Assembly (NCBI RefSeq): GCF_932526225.1
Contig: NC_064042.1
Coordinates: 6,193,540-6,257,539, forward strand
DNA length: 64,000 bases
From: Nematostella vectensis
Taxonomy: Eukaryota; Cnidaria; Anthozoa; Actiniaria; Edwardsiidae
Reading direction: 5' to 3'
Shown here: positions 12,720 to 61,200 of the stretch, piece after piece
Layout of the letters: every line of letters starts with the position of its first letter
Numbering within the stretch: position 1 is the first letter of the stretch
The notes under the pieces: model-generated
Told to the model about the DNA's origin: nothing
The model's input: the letters and a program-made list of their open reading frames with translations, nothing else
Database searches by the model: none
Program-made: the position numbers and the translations under genes

Positions 12720-14430
12720 ATGTCCCTTGAAATTCGTGTCTTTGGCTGTATCTTCCTCGTATTTATCTTCTTCGTCGGACTTATCGGTAACCTTTTAGTG
12801 TGCTCCGTGGTACGCAGTCGAACAGTGCGGAGCTCCGCGACGAATCACATCCTTCTCAACCTCGCGATCGCAGACATCCTTGGCTGCTTGGTCAACCTGC
12901 CCATCATGTTTGTCACGTTCTACGTCGACTTTCAAAACAACTTCTTGGAAAGTCTCAGCGACGCGCACTTTGTCTTGACGGTGACCACAGGGTTCCCGGT
13001 CTGCCTGTGTCATCTGTTGCTATCTGTGGATAGGTATGACGCGATTGTGAACCCGTTTCACCGTCGCGTCACGGTACCCAGGATGAAAAGGGTATCTATC
13101 GTGTTGTGGGGTGTATCCCTCGGCGCGGGACTCATAGCGGCGGTTCTTGTTGTCATTATCCCCACCCACTGGCTAATACTTCATGATGACTCGCCACACT
13201 TCATCGCCGGTGAGGTAGGTCTGTCCACATGACAATTATGTGTAATAGGTGGAAGTTAAAGGATGCGCTTGGGCTTATTATTATAAGGGTATCGTACCAT
13301 TTAATTGATGCAATTTATCATGATGATAAATTGAAGAAGCAAAAAAAGTAGAGAGGGTTGTCCAATTAACTGACAAACTCATGCATTGTGCTGAGGAGGT
13401 TGCGTAGTCAGGTATTAAAATGGAAAAAGGATGCTTTTGACGCTCCCTCAATTAGACATGATCCATTTTTAGGCGGCCAAAGGGATGCGCGCTCACCCTA
13501 CCTACCCCCTACGCAACCTGTAGTACAAAAAGAGAGATTACGAGCGATTACGCGCACGGTCGTGTGCCAAAAAACCTGTTAGCAGCCGTGCGACGCCGCG
13601 TAACAGAAAGACCTGCAAGAATAGCATTTAGACGATTCCGATCATATCGCGTTAACTAATAAAATTCCGTTAAGATTTGATCGATAGAAGCCAGAGAACC
13701 AAAGGAGAGACGCCTACTCAACCCCACCCTTTCACACACTTTAGAGCCGCATTTTTACAAGGAAGTATAAAAGAGAATGGCCTCTGCCCCTGTAATACAA
13801 ACCCAAGAAATGACTGGCTTGCCTCCATCTCCCTGCCGTCTCTTTCAGGTGCTGAATGGAGTTGGTACAGCTGTCATTCTCTCCATCCTAACCGTCATGC
13901 TCTATTCATTCGTCAAGGTCCGCACGAGTTTCCGTGTTCACAACACCCACATGGTGCAAGCGCTGGGACAGGCTAAAGTCGACAAGGAAATGCGCCTCAC
14001 CAAAGTCGCGGTGCTTCTGATCGCGAGTTTCACGGTCACGTGTCTTCCTTGGGTCTTTATGCGCCTAGTGTACTCCATCACCGGCCATCAGGACAAGGCG
14101 GCTTACATCTTATCCTACTGTCTTCTATACCTCTCTCACGCTATCAACCCGCTACTGTACACAAGCCTGATGAGACAATTCAAGCGGGTCATGTATCATA
14201 AAATACACTGTTGCTTCCGCAGACTGAGTTGTCGAGAGCCAGACTTGCATGACTCGCCCTTGAGCGAGAATTCCAGGGAGCCAACAGAGGGTGTTATTTC
14301 GCGTGGAAGGCAAAGGCTGTCTTTGGCAGTAGTGCATCCCTTTTGCCCACAGAAGGGGGTCAAAAAAGACTCCGAGATATCTCTTGAAAAAGTGGGAACC
14401 AACACAGAAAACATTGAAATAGAGTCGTGA
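12720..14430 (+). CDS. Class A (rhodopsin-like) G-protein-coupled receptor, two exons
   Basis: Exons 12720-13214 and 13849-14430 join in phase 0 (GAG|GTAGGT ... TTTCAG|GTGCTG) into a 358-aa seven-helix receptor. Hallmarks are GN in helix 1 (Asn24), LNLAIAD in helix 2 (Asp52), DRY 104-106 and NPLLY 265-269. The start is the ATG at 12720; the frame upstream has no other ATG before a stop. The N-terminus is very short. Odd features: the position of the usual helix-3 cysteine is Ser80, the short second extracellular loop has no cysteine, helix 5 lacks its proline, and the helix-6 toggle Trp is Cys230 (CLPW). Missing disulfide and helix-5 proline are known in melanocortin/cannabinoid-type receptors, but the ligand cannot be inferred. 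The tail is Ser/Cys-rich and could be palmitoylated at the CC near residue 285. It is an orphan receptor gene, probably lineage-expanded. Confidence 0.85.
13215..13848 (+). other. GPCR intron
   Basis: 634-bp GT-AG intron falling between helix 4/loop 2 and helix 5. It contains a palindrome (AATTTATCATGATGATAAATT, about 13312-13332) and nothing else recognisable. Confidence 0.75.
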
Positions 14431-14543
14431 CACTGATGTTAAAATACATTCTGATAAAAGGGTGGGACTAGCAACAAGCAAAAAAATTTAGAATAGCACC
14501 CAGCAAAAGCAAAACATATGATAATGCAAGACGAAACGGACAA

Positions 14544-14549
14544 AATAAA
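14544..14549 (+). terminator. Candidate polyadenylation signal AATAAA
   Basis: AATAAA lies about 114 bp after the GPCR stop codon and just before the tandem repeats begin. It is the first canonical signal downstream. Confidence 0.45.
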
Positions 14550-14559
14550 ACGATATTTT

Positions 14560-14855
14560 GTCACTCTGTGTGCAGTCAATTCTTGCTAGATTTGGGCACC
14601 CTGTGTACAGCCAACTCTTGCTAGATTTGAGCACTCGTGTGCAGCCAACTCTTACTAGATTTGGGCACCCTCTGCGCGGTTAACTCTTGCTAGATTTGGG
14701 CACCCTGTGTACAGCCAATCTTGCTAGATTTGGGCACCCTGTGTACAGGCAACTCTTGCTAGATTTGGACATCCTGTGTACAGCCAACTCTTGCTAGAAT
14801 TGGGCACCCTGTGGTCGGGTAACTCTTGCTAGATTTGGGCACCCTGTGTACAACT
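14560..14855 (+). repeat. Minisatellite, ~38-bp unit
   Basis: About eight copies of a unit containing AACTCTTGCTAGATTTGGGC and ACCCTGTGTACAGCC. Directly downstream of the GPCR. Confidence 0.85.
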
Positions 14856-14882
14856 AACTCTCGTTATTACAAACAGCGACGA

Positions 14883-15200
14883 GTTGTTACCGGGATTGAT
14901 TTTCCGTAATAACGGGGTGTTCATAATCTCAAGGTGTCCGTAATAACGGGGTGTCCGTTAAAACGAGGTGTCCGTAATAACGAGGTTTCCGTAATAGTGG
15001 GGTGCCCGTAATAGCGGGGTGTCCGTAATAACGAGGTGTCCGTAATAGCTGGGTGTCCGTAATACTAGGGTGCCCGTTATAGCGGGGTGTCCGTAATAAC
15101 GAGGTGTCCGTAATAGCTGGGTGTCCGTAATAGTAGGGTGCCCGTTATAGCGGTGCCCGAAAAAGCGGGGTGCCCGTAATAGCAGGGTGTCCGTGAAACA
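14883..15200 (+). repeat. Minisatellite, ~19-bp unit (GTCCGTAATAACGGGGT)
   Basis: Fifteen or more degenerate copies of TGTCCGTAATAGCGGGG / TGTCCGTAATAACGAGG. The same unit recurs at 15360-15445 and 15888-15932, on either side of a retrotransposon fragment. Confidence 0.85.
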
Positions 15201-15359
15201 GTCATGTAGCAGCCCGCTTATAAGGCCTAACAGGATTGGCTGGATTACCTCATTGTTCTATTGTATTCCCGTTCTATTGTTTTGTTTCCCATTGTTTTGT
15301 CTGTGGTGTATCAATCCCATCAGGTGAAATCTTTTGAGAGCTGCTACACACGACCCCCG

Positions 15360-15445
15360 TGTAAACGAGGTGTCCGTAATAACGAGGTGTCTGTAATAAC
15401 GAGGTGTCTGTAATAACGAGGTGTCTGTAATAACGAGGTGTCCGT
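15360..15445 (+). repeat. Minisatellite block GTAATAACGAGGTGTCT
   Basis: Four to five copies of the 19-bp unit, separated from the main array by about 160 bp. Confidence 0.8.
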
Positions 15446-15521
15446 TGTTGTTGTTTGTCCGTCGCTACGACGAGGACCATCGTGTTCAAATTTTACATTT
15501 TCACCGTCATCCTGAGCGGGA

Positions 15522-15878
15522 CTAAGGACGCTTGTGGGTGCGCAGATGGCTAATAAGGCCAATCTGTGCACGGAAAAGCCTGGGGCACTGAGGGCATGGT
15601 ATTGTTGCAGCTTTGGGATCTTGAGACTTTCTGGCGGCTCTACGCTCCTCTGCGGCAGCTGTCCAATTTGCCTCGCATGCCGCAGCACCGTTGCGAATGA
15701 CACGGCGCCAACCTTGACGGTTTTGTGCCAGAAGCTCCCACGAGGTGTGATCGATGTTGAATGCTTTCAGCGAGAGTTTTAGGGTGTCTTTAAATCTCTT
15801 CTTCTGGCCACCTTTGCAGCGTTTTCCGTGCTGAAGCTCACCAAACAGAAGTTTCTTAGGAAGCCGTTCATCAGGCAT
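15522..15878 (-). pseudogene. C-terminal remnant of a non-LTR retrotransposon ORF
   Basis: The 118-aa minus-strand frame starts MPDERLPKKLLFGEL, continues with GKRCKGGQKKRFKDTLK, and ends in a C2H2 finger (CPQC...H-x3-H) with GLISHLRTH. This arrangement is typical of the region after the reverse transcriptase in many metazoan LINE ORFs. No reverse transcriptase lies upstream, so the copy is 5'-truncated. It is bordered on both sides by the same 19-bp minisatellite, as if inserted into or captured by that array. Confidence 0.7.
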
Positions 15879-15887
15879 ACGAGCTAC

Positions 15888-15932
15888 GAGGTGTCTGTAA
15901 TAACGAGGTGTCTGTAATAACGAGGTGTCTTT
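15888..15932 (+). repeat. Minisatellite block flanking the LINE remnant
   Basis: Two to three copies of ACGAGGTGTCTGTAATA, the same unit as at 15360-15445. Confidence 0.75.
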
Positions 15933-16620
15933 TAGGCGAGAGTTGACTTAAACGCAAGCAGACGCCAGTGACCAAACGAAACGCCAAGTCTTCCGGCGTT
16001 TTGCCTGAGCCACACATGAAGCACATGATATGTAAATATCTAATAACATTCCAAGAAATCAGACAGTTTTCATGGAAATTCATTTATTGGTACTCTGTGC
16101 TTAATACTAGCTGTTATAGATTTTACACAACTTTACTCAGTTCTTTACAACTAATATCTAACTACATTTTAATTAAATACTTCTTGGAAAACAGTGATTA
16201 TAAAATGGATGCAATTCTATTACTGTTATGTGACACCTTAGCGTGAATTCATCTTAGAAATATTTCTAGGAATTGGATTCTTTAAAACATATAACAACCA
16301 AAATAGAAACCAAATCAATAGCTGTCTTGATGCTTTTATGTAATTCATTTGCTTATTGCTTAAATAGTTATAATAAATACCATATTTATACCATGCGCAA
16401 AGTTATTAAAATACTAACAGCTGCTACTTCGTTCTTTGGGCATCCTGGCTAAAAACACATTAATAATGTAATGAGTATATCTACTAAAAGCCTAAATTAA
16501 GGTCAGATTAATTGGATAAATGCAATATGTTACACCTATAGAAGCAATTTCGCGTTGTAAATATCATAGAACACAGCGTCAAAAATCTCACTTCGCCGTA
16601 CAGGTTACACCAGTAGGGAC
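15933..16620. other. No gene seen
   Basis: AT-rich. A TTTATT near 16082 could be a minus-strand polyadenylation signal for the myosin gene, but it lies 1.4 kb past the stop codon. Confidence 0.3.
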
Positions 16621-16629
16621 CATTTGCAC

Positions 16630-17075
16630 AGTGAGTCATGCACTAACACGATGTACCTATGGACCACAGCACAGTGAGCCATGCACTAACAAGATGCACC
16701 ACACAAGCTGTAATTAGGGACCACAGCAAAGTGAGGCATACACAAGCTGTACCTAGGGACCACTTGCACAGTAAGTCATGCACCAACACACTGCACCACA
16801 CAAGCTGTATCTTGGTACCACAGCACAGTGAACCATGCACCAACACACTGCACCACACAAGCTGTACCTAGGGACCACAGCAAAGTGAGGCATACACAAG
16901 CTGTACCTAGGGACCACAGCAGAGTGAGGCATTTACCAACCAAATGCACCACACAAGCTGTACCTAGGGACCACCTTCACAGTGAGCCATGCATTAACCC
17001 GCTGCACCACACAAGCTGTACCTAGGGACCACCTTCACAGTGAGCCATACACAAGCTGTATCTAGGGACCACGTT
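16630..17075 (+). repeat. Minisatellite, ~45-60-bp unit (ACACAAGCTGTACCTAGGGA)
   Basis: About eight degenerate copies containing ACAAGCTGTACCTAGGGACC, ACAGTGAGCCATGCA and CACTGCACCAC. Downstream of the myosin stop codon, possibly within its 3' UTR. Open frames here are by-products of the repeat. Confidence 0.8.
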
Positions 17076-17499
17076 TATGTCTAGACACAAACGATGTGAG
17101 TTCATGATGTACCACAACTATTAACCTGTAGACCAGGTGACAATGCACTGCTCGAAGTAAAACAAGAAACTTATTTCACAGATAGCACACGTCCTAAGTC
17201 ACCAAAACCAATGCACACCTTACGACCACACTCAGACATGAATGAATCATGAATTTTGCCAATCGCGCTCTAGAAAAGCGGCGCTGCAGGTGAAACAACA
17301 CCACACGAAGAATTCCCACTTCAATGCGAGTTCGTCTTTAAATAACGTTTACAAATTATAAATAATTAGACATGTTGTCGTCACTTCGTAACCATTCAAT
17401 TTCACAATGACTTCATTCTGAGGTATTCCTATGAAGAGACTACCTCATCATTATGAGGGATGGTGGAGCTGGACTGTAGCGATTGGTGAATGCGTGACG

Positions 17500-54181
<36,682 letters not shown>

Positions 54182-56489
54182 CTTGAATTGTAGTAAAAAT
54201 ACAGCATTTAAGTATACACTAAATCCTGTGGACAAGAAACACAATTATTGCAGCATTCGGCTAGGAAATCGAGGGTTAAAATAACCGGTATAAGGAGTGT
54301 AAGAGTAGATATAAGATGATAATGGTAATAATGAAGTTCTCTCATATTATTATGGAGAGGTTTATTTAATGGTAGCCTAAGCTTGGGTCTAACATAAATA
54401 AGTAATGAAAATTCACTGCATATCATTCCTAAATCTATTTGAATCGATGGAAGATAAATATCGCAATAAGAACGCCCATAGAATCGAGCATAGAAATATT
54501 GAGGGATTATAAATTGTCTTGGACTTACCAACTTGTCAACAAATTCGGATGAAATTTCGCGCCGTAAATTTCATGTGTCAAAACGAACGCCGATTCGGAT
54601 CGTGCTATTCTCGAACATTATAGAAAATCCTTCAAGCATTAAACGCATCGGCGTCCATAGAAGCCTTCAGGGGAATCTGGGGTTAAGGATAGGAACGGAA
54701 GTGATGTTTCCTGGTAGCGTTTTTAGTCCAACCTGTCGTGATGGAGTTCGAAATCCCTTAAAGTTTGAAAAGTGACCCGACCCGTGAACGAGGCTAACGT
54801 TGCAAATTTGCCTACTTTCGGGGGAGGTGTGGGGATAACAAAACCAGTTCAGTACTCTTTATAAGACTATTATTGTTTAGATAATATATGAAGCGAGCTA
54901 GTAAAAATAAAAATAAAAATTATTATACTAGTTATTATACTAATTATTACTCTAGTTCGCCTAAAATCGATTATTTTAAACGTTACATACTTTGGAGGAA
55001 ATGGGGCATTTCAGAAAACTCTTGGTGACCAGCATTTCAATGTTGGTCGCACCCGGAAACGTAAAAAGTACAGTAATGATTGCATAATTCTCCCTGATGC
55101 GTGCGGGCTACCAAAAAAGGCCGTAAGCTTTAACAACGAAACAATAACTAGATTGTTGTCCAATTCAAGCGATCTTTTCTTTTCTCTTTTTCTCGTCATG
55201 TTTCTAGGAATCCCGTGGAGGCGATCTTTGTCTTTGTCACGCAACAGGACTTTCGGTTGTCATTGGACGCCCCCTCTGTATACGCGCACACAAAAAATGC
55301 TGTAAGATCACACAGCATCTCGTCAGCGAATACAATTGAATTCCTATTCACATATTTGTTTTATCACAGGTATCCCAAGCTCACATTGTGTTAATCACGC
55401 TACATTGTGACTTTGTTGTAAACGTTTGGGTTAATTAAAATGAGCCGTTCATTCTACCATAAAATAAAACCTTAAAACTCTCAATAATATTCGTACTTGA
55501 TTGTTGTGTCTTCGATGTAGTCTGGATGAAATGCTAAGCTGTTTTGGCGAGTAATTTGCATACATGGTGGGAGACTCAACAGCGTAGCTCGCAAACTACG
55601 TAACGTGATAACACACTGTGAGCTTGGGATACCTGTGGTTTTATGTCGGGGGTTTCCGCCTATTTACTAGAATATTATTCAATATAAAAAAGTGTACGAA
55701 CAGTAGTAAAATAGCTTAGATTAGCCTCTGTCTATTTTCAGCAGCCATAGTGTACTCAGTAATAGTATAGAATTATTATTTTAATAAAATATCATATGTA
55801 CTGTGTACAGAAAAATAATTGTTGCTGTTGTTGTAAGTAGATGAGCCAACAAACTCGAATTGCCCATTTCCCTGGACCCTCATTGATTATCGTTTGCATA
55901 CTCTGATACACACTTTGTTTATATAAGAACGTCCAGCCTGAAATCTAAAGAACTTGCTAAGAATTATGCCGAGGCTCAGATCGATAGCAGTTTGACCACT
56001 TCGAGCTAGGCGAGCCACCTAAGAGATAATAGTCCGCTGAATGGGTAAACGAACTCCCCCCTCTTAAAATCTAATATTTCCCAAAAATATAAGAACGGTC
56101 CAGCATAAACTGAGAATTAGACGTTCTTATGAATACAAAAAAGTGAAACTTACTGCATTTGGATTTAACTCGCTGCCAACACCACAGGGCCCCCGAATGG
56201 TCTAGCACTTGCGAGGGAGACCGAGCATGTTTAGTTGTTGAATAAATCGAGCAGCGAGAACACCGAAAAACACAATGCGAGCACGGCGGAAAAAATGCGC
56301 GAGCATGCGAGCATTAGCCAAAAACTGCGAGCACATCGAAATTTCGGGGACCATTCGGGGACCTGGCTCACAACAAGGCAAACGGAATCTTTCATAAAAG
56401 AAAGCGCGGAATAAGGCGGAAACACAACAACTTTTTCCACAAAAAAGAGCATTTCTAATGAGTTGACAAACAAAAATTAATAACACGAC
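54182..56489. other. Upstream region of the myosin gene
   Basis: 5' flank of the minus-strand myosin start codon. I see no TATA box I would defend. ORFs here (for example 54533-54775) look random. A MITE at 55365-55637 and AT-rich spacer fill the rest. Confidence 0.4.
55365..55637. mobile_element. 273-bp MITE with target duplication GTTTTAT
   Basis: Inverted ends of about 40 bp (CACAGGTATCCCAAGCTCAC at the left, GTGAGCTTGGGATACCTGTG at the right) are bordered on both sides by GTTTTAT (55358-55364 and 55638-55644). Non-coding; superfamily not assigned. Confidence 0.8.
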
Positions 56490-57799
56490 AGCTCGCCCTA
56501 TCTCTCTTACCTGTATCAGCTGCAAGATCATGGAACACATTGTTCTCAGCCATTTGAACAAACACATATCATCTAACACCATACTATCAATATTTCAACA
56601 TGGCTTTCGTGCGGGTTTGTCTTGTGAGACCGAACTAGTCCTCACATTTCATGACTGGGCAACCGTGCTAAACCATCATGGCCAAGTGGATGCTCTGCTC
56701 CTAGACTACAGTAAAGCTTTTGACAGTGTCACACCCAAAGCTTTTGAAAAAGCTCTCTTATTATGGCATTAGGGGAAAAACATTGGCTTGGATATCTGGT
56801 TTCCTAAATAAGAGGTCCCAGTATGTGGCAGTCAATGGCACCCAATCTGATAAAGTACAAGTAACATCAGGAGTACCACAGGGTTCCGTACTGGGACCGA
56901 CCCTGTTTTTTGTTGTATATCAACGATATCTGTAAAGCATCAAATTCTCATATCAGGCTATTTGCAGATGACACCATCATATACCGCCCAATCATATCCA
57001 TGGATGACCATACTGCACGCTTCAAGATGATCTGGATAATGTACTTGATTGGTCAGCAGCTTGGCAGATGGAGTTTAATGTAACCAAGTGTTACTTGTTG
57101 TCAGTCACCAAGAAGCGGAGACCGTCATGTTATCAGTATACAGCAAGTACGGAGTCCTTTGCCCAAGTATCAGATCAAGATTACCTAGGAGTACGGTGTA
57201 ATAAGCAACTGCGCTGGGGCCCTCGCTGTGCCAAAATAGCTACAAAGGCCAACAGAACACTGGGTGCGATCAGAAGAACTTTAAAACCCTGTGCCCCTGC
57301 AGTTAAGGAACGTGCGTACCTCTCCCTTGTTAGACCGATGCTTGAGTATGCGTCAAAATCTTGGAGTCCCTACACTGACACAGATGTTTTGCGGTTGGAG
57401 CAAGTTCAGAAGAACGCTGCTCGTTTTGTCTGCAACAATTATGACTACCAAGCAAGATCATCTGAACTGGTTAACCAGCTAAACTGGGACACATTGAAAA
57501 TAAGGCGACTTTACCATCAAATAGTATTACTGTATAAATTTTATAATAATCTCGTGGCTTGTCCTCTCCCTAGCTGTGTCGTTCCGACAAATCGATCTAC
57601 TCGGAGGCACTCACTTAGCTTTCAACAATTGCACTCGAATATTCTTTCCTTTGATTATTCTTTTTTTCCTAGAGCAATAAGAGCATGGAATTTACTTCCT
57701 GATAATATTGTAAACCTAAGTAATCTGGAGTCCTTTAAAACAGCAGCTTTGCCAGCCATCAGGCAACTAAAGGTGCCTCCGCATCTCCGCCGGCTGTAA
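56490..57799 (+). pseudogene. Non-LTR retrotransposon (CR1/Jockey-like) reverse transcriptase, broken
   Basis: 5'-truncated plus-strand LINE fragment. Reverse-transcriptase blocks appear in order in different frames: RPISLTCISCKIMEHI, LLDYSKAFDSV, GVPQGSVLGPTL, LFADDTIIY and QMEFNVTKC, followed by the usual thumb/C-terminal region to the stop near 57799. At least three frameshifts (near 56735, 56905 and 57020) make it non-functional. It lies between the myosin and ACE genes, opposite in orientation to both. Confidence 0.88.
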
Positions 57800-58212
57800 A
57801 CTGGCCGTGCCCTCCCCAGTATTAGCGTAAGCTACTTTATACTATTGTATAGGGGAGTAATTTATTGAAGTATAAAGTATAATACTTTAATTTATTAAAG
57901 TATTGTATATGTTCTTATTTCCTAAAACCGGGTTTAACCTCTACCCGGCTTACGGGTTTCCTGTGGCGAGTGAATCAATCACATGGAAGGCTGGGGCGAG
58001 AAATGCTTCATCGAACGTATAAACAGAAAACAAATACATAATAAAAATATAATAGAGTACATACCAAAAAATCACAATAAAAATCCAAACAAAACTTTAT
58101 CCAATGAGCTATATCCCAGCACAACAATTTCCAATAAAACAATAAACTAAACCTGACTGAAATGCTACCAGTATAGGCATGAGTTTAGGTCCGATTAACG
58201 GGACCAACATGG
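57800..58212. other. LINE tail and ACE 3' flank
   Basis: AT-rich, with TTTATT motifs near 57866 and 57890 that could serve as minus-strand polyadenylation signals for ACE. It includes a partial copy of the last ACE exon (58150-58212). Confidence 0.45.
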
Positions 58213-58285
58213 TTAGTACAAAGCAATTAGAAGTGCCGCCAGTATAGATCCAATAAAGGGAACCAACATGGCTCCGGCACTGGAG
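58150..58285 (-). repeat. Duplicated C-terminal hydrophobic segment after the ACE stop
   Basis: The last exon's segment coding [14 protein letters not shown] is followed, just past the stop codon, by a diverged second copy (coding-like MLVPLIGP..PILVAF). It begins TMLVPLIG in a different frame. It probably lies in the 3' UTR. Confidence 0.75.
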
Positions 58286-61200
58286 GGGCATTCGTCGTAC
58301 GCGCCATCATTAGACCAGCCAATAGTGTACTTGTATTCCTGGCGCTGGCTTTTCAACCAATCAGAGAGCGGCTTGAAGTATTCTTTGAGCGCGCTGACGT
58401 CCATCTTTCTCGTCCCAGTCATCTGCTCAAGGGCGAGCGGCCAAGGCTTACTTTTACCGAGTGAGAGCATGTCACTGGAACGAGAAAAGAAAGTTAGACC
58501 GGTAAGCCTGTGGTGTATTCCTCCAGAGGTAGAATAAGGAGGGTAAAGGAATTGTGTTGAAATGCTTGGAGACCCAGTGTGCTTTGCTGTCTTTCTCAGC
58601 AGGGGAGAATTTATATTTCCCTGATTTTCAAGACATGTCTACCTCGGTAGAGTTGTACATGGTGTATTTGTGAAAAGGATCTTGGTATATGTTAGTATAT
58701 CTTACCCTAGTTTCTTGCCGGCCTCGGTAGAGTTGTAAATGGTGTATTTTTGAAAAGGATCTTGGTTCATGTTGGTATGTAACATGTCATATCTTACCCT
58801 AGTTTCTTGCCGGCCTCGGTAGAGTTGTAAATGTCTAAATGGTGTATTTTTGAAAAGGATCTTGGTTCATGTTGGTATGTAACATGTCATATCTTACCCT
58901 AGTTTCTTGCTGGCCTCGGTAGAGTTGTACATGGTGTATTTGTGAAAAGGATCTTGGTATATGTTGGTAAATCTTACCCTAGTTTCTTGCCGGCCTCGGT
59001 AGAGTTGTAGATGGAGCACTTATGGAGTGGGCCTTGGTGACCAGCGGCTTCGCATGCCGCCTTGTGAAACTGGAATTGCAGCACGAAGCTCACAAAGTAC
59101 CTAACAAAAAAACACAAATTGCATGTTTAATAAACATTAGCAGTGAAGAGAAGAAGTTTTTTTTTCAGAGATGGTCATTTTTTTTTCGTAACCAATCATC
59201 TACTTTCAGGCTATTAAAAGAAGCGGCTGACTCTAGGGGGTCCAAAGCAGGCTTTACCGGGACAAACTTGTTACATTCATTAGTTGAAAATTGCCTTTTA
59301 ATCATGTTTCATTTTTCTCACTTTTTTTTTTAATATCCCATCTTTTACCGCATAGGAAGGGGTGCAGAGCGGGTGACGCCTATTAAGCAATCATACTTAA
59401 TGTACAGGGTGTCCCAGGAAACGTATCTGATATACACTATTTTTCCAGGAAAATATTCAAAATATGGGGCACCGAAGAAACATAACTGACACATGGGGTT
59501 TTCAAGGAAAAATTAATGATTTCTAGAGCACTTCCTGGAAACACAACTGATTTATGTATTTTCAGGAAAGCATACTTGATCCACGAGACTTTAAAAGAGT
59601 ATACTAGATACAGAGGACAGTTCAAGACATAACTGGTGCATAGTGTACTTCTGGTATTTCCTCTTTACCTGACATAAGGTGCGTTTCTAGGAGCTAGCCT
59701 TGTATTTCCAAGAATTCCCCTGACATACGAGGATTTCCCACGTACCTTATGTACGGTGAATTTCCAGGAAATAACCTGATATACGGGCTATTTCCAGGAA
59801 CTGTTATGTAAACGAGATATTTCTAGGAATTCACCTGATATGCGTGGGACTTCCATGAAATGCTTACCTGATGTACGGGGTGTTTCCAGGAATGTGGTAC
59901 TTGGCGCCAGGGTCGAAATCGTTCTCCGTGCGGCAGACTGGAGGCTTGATGCCCTGGTACTTTGTACGGAGCTTCCACCACTCACGGTTATAGTTGTCGG
60001 ATGTGATGTCTCCGCTGAAGACCTTCCAGCGCCATTGATCAATCAAGAAACCAAAGGGCAAGAAGGCGACCTTTCGTAGAGCCATTTTCATCAGGGCGTT
60101 GATATCCGATTCTGATGCGGTAAAGTATAGAATCATTCACAGAGCCGAAATTGTTCATATTGAAAAAAATGGCGCATGTCTCACCCCTCCCATCAGTATT
60201 GAGTGAAGATTGTCATCTTCTTTCAGGGAAAAAATAGCAAGAAAATAAAAACAAAAGCTTCTTTTTAAAAATTGGACGAAAGCCGAGGCTAAAACCTCGT
60301 CGTCAGTTTTATGGTGCTTCACCTCTCACTCACTCGAATCATTGCTGACAGCGTCCAGCAGACCAATCAGCTTGAGGTGTGTAGGCGTGTCCACGGAAAG
60401 GGAGAGGGTGTCGCCTACCGCCTCGTGGAAGCCCGGGTTGGCGCCCGTCCGGTACTCGAATGGCTGGTCCCAGTACTGCAGGTAATACTGAATGTGACCA
60501 AGCTCGTGGTGTGTTGTGACCAGGTAGTTGTGCGTGATGGTCGTGCATTGCTTGATCCTGTTGGATGTAACAACCAGATATTTCACAGTGTGGGGGAGGG
60601 GGCCCTCAGTGTTTGTGTATCGGGAGGGGGGGGGGGGGGGAGAAAAGGGGAGTGGCATTCAGTGTTTGAGTGGGGGGAGGGGCGTTTCTGTTCAGAAATA
60701 AATATATTTTTTCCATAAGTCAAATTCGTGCCTTTTATTGTTTACATATATTTCTGAATACGTTAGATTAAATACGTAATAAATTAAGTGCGTTGTCACA
60801 GGAAATCAATTTAATAAATTCTTCGTGGTACTAATTTTTTGTGTAATACAAACATTTTTGCCCAAAATCGACTACAATAAAAACAATCGAGGAATACGGA
60901 ATTATACTAATATTTTCCTGATAACCCTGATATGAAGAATCTGATCGGAAATGAGGGCTTTAATTTAGGGATTCACTCGCAGCTTATGATGACAAGCGGT
61001 TCAAGCGGAAACACGTCTTAGCCCAGTATCAGCTTAGTGCGGGGACTGCATTTTACCGAGTGACCACTTGTTAAAGAATGTCGACCAGCCACTTCTTCTG
61101 ATATTGTTTATATTTGCTAATATAACCATTCATTAGCAAAAAGTCTGATAGCTTATTAAGGGTGGGCGGGACGTTGTGGTTTGCGGTATTGGCCTTTTTT

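Noticed and set aside
13677-13976. Open frame across the GPCR intron and second exon
   Set aside because: Shadow frame of the real helix-5 exon, with no recognisable domain.
54533-54775. 80-aa plus-strand frame upstream of the myosin start
   Set aside because: No recognisable similarity, and a single small frame in AT-rich DNA.
56202-56582. 126-aa minus-strand frame opposite the LINE
   Set aside because: It overlaps the start of the plus-strand reverse transcriptase and has no domain. Its hydrophobic look comes from an AT-rich strand.
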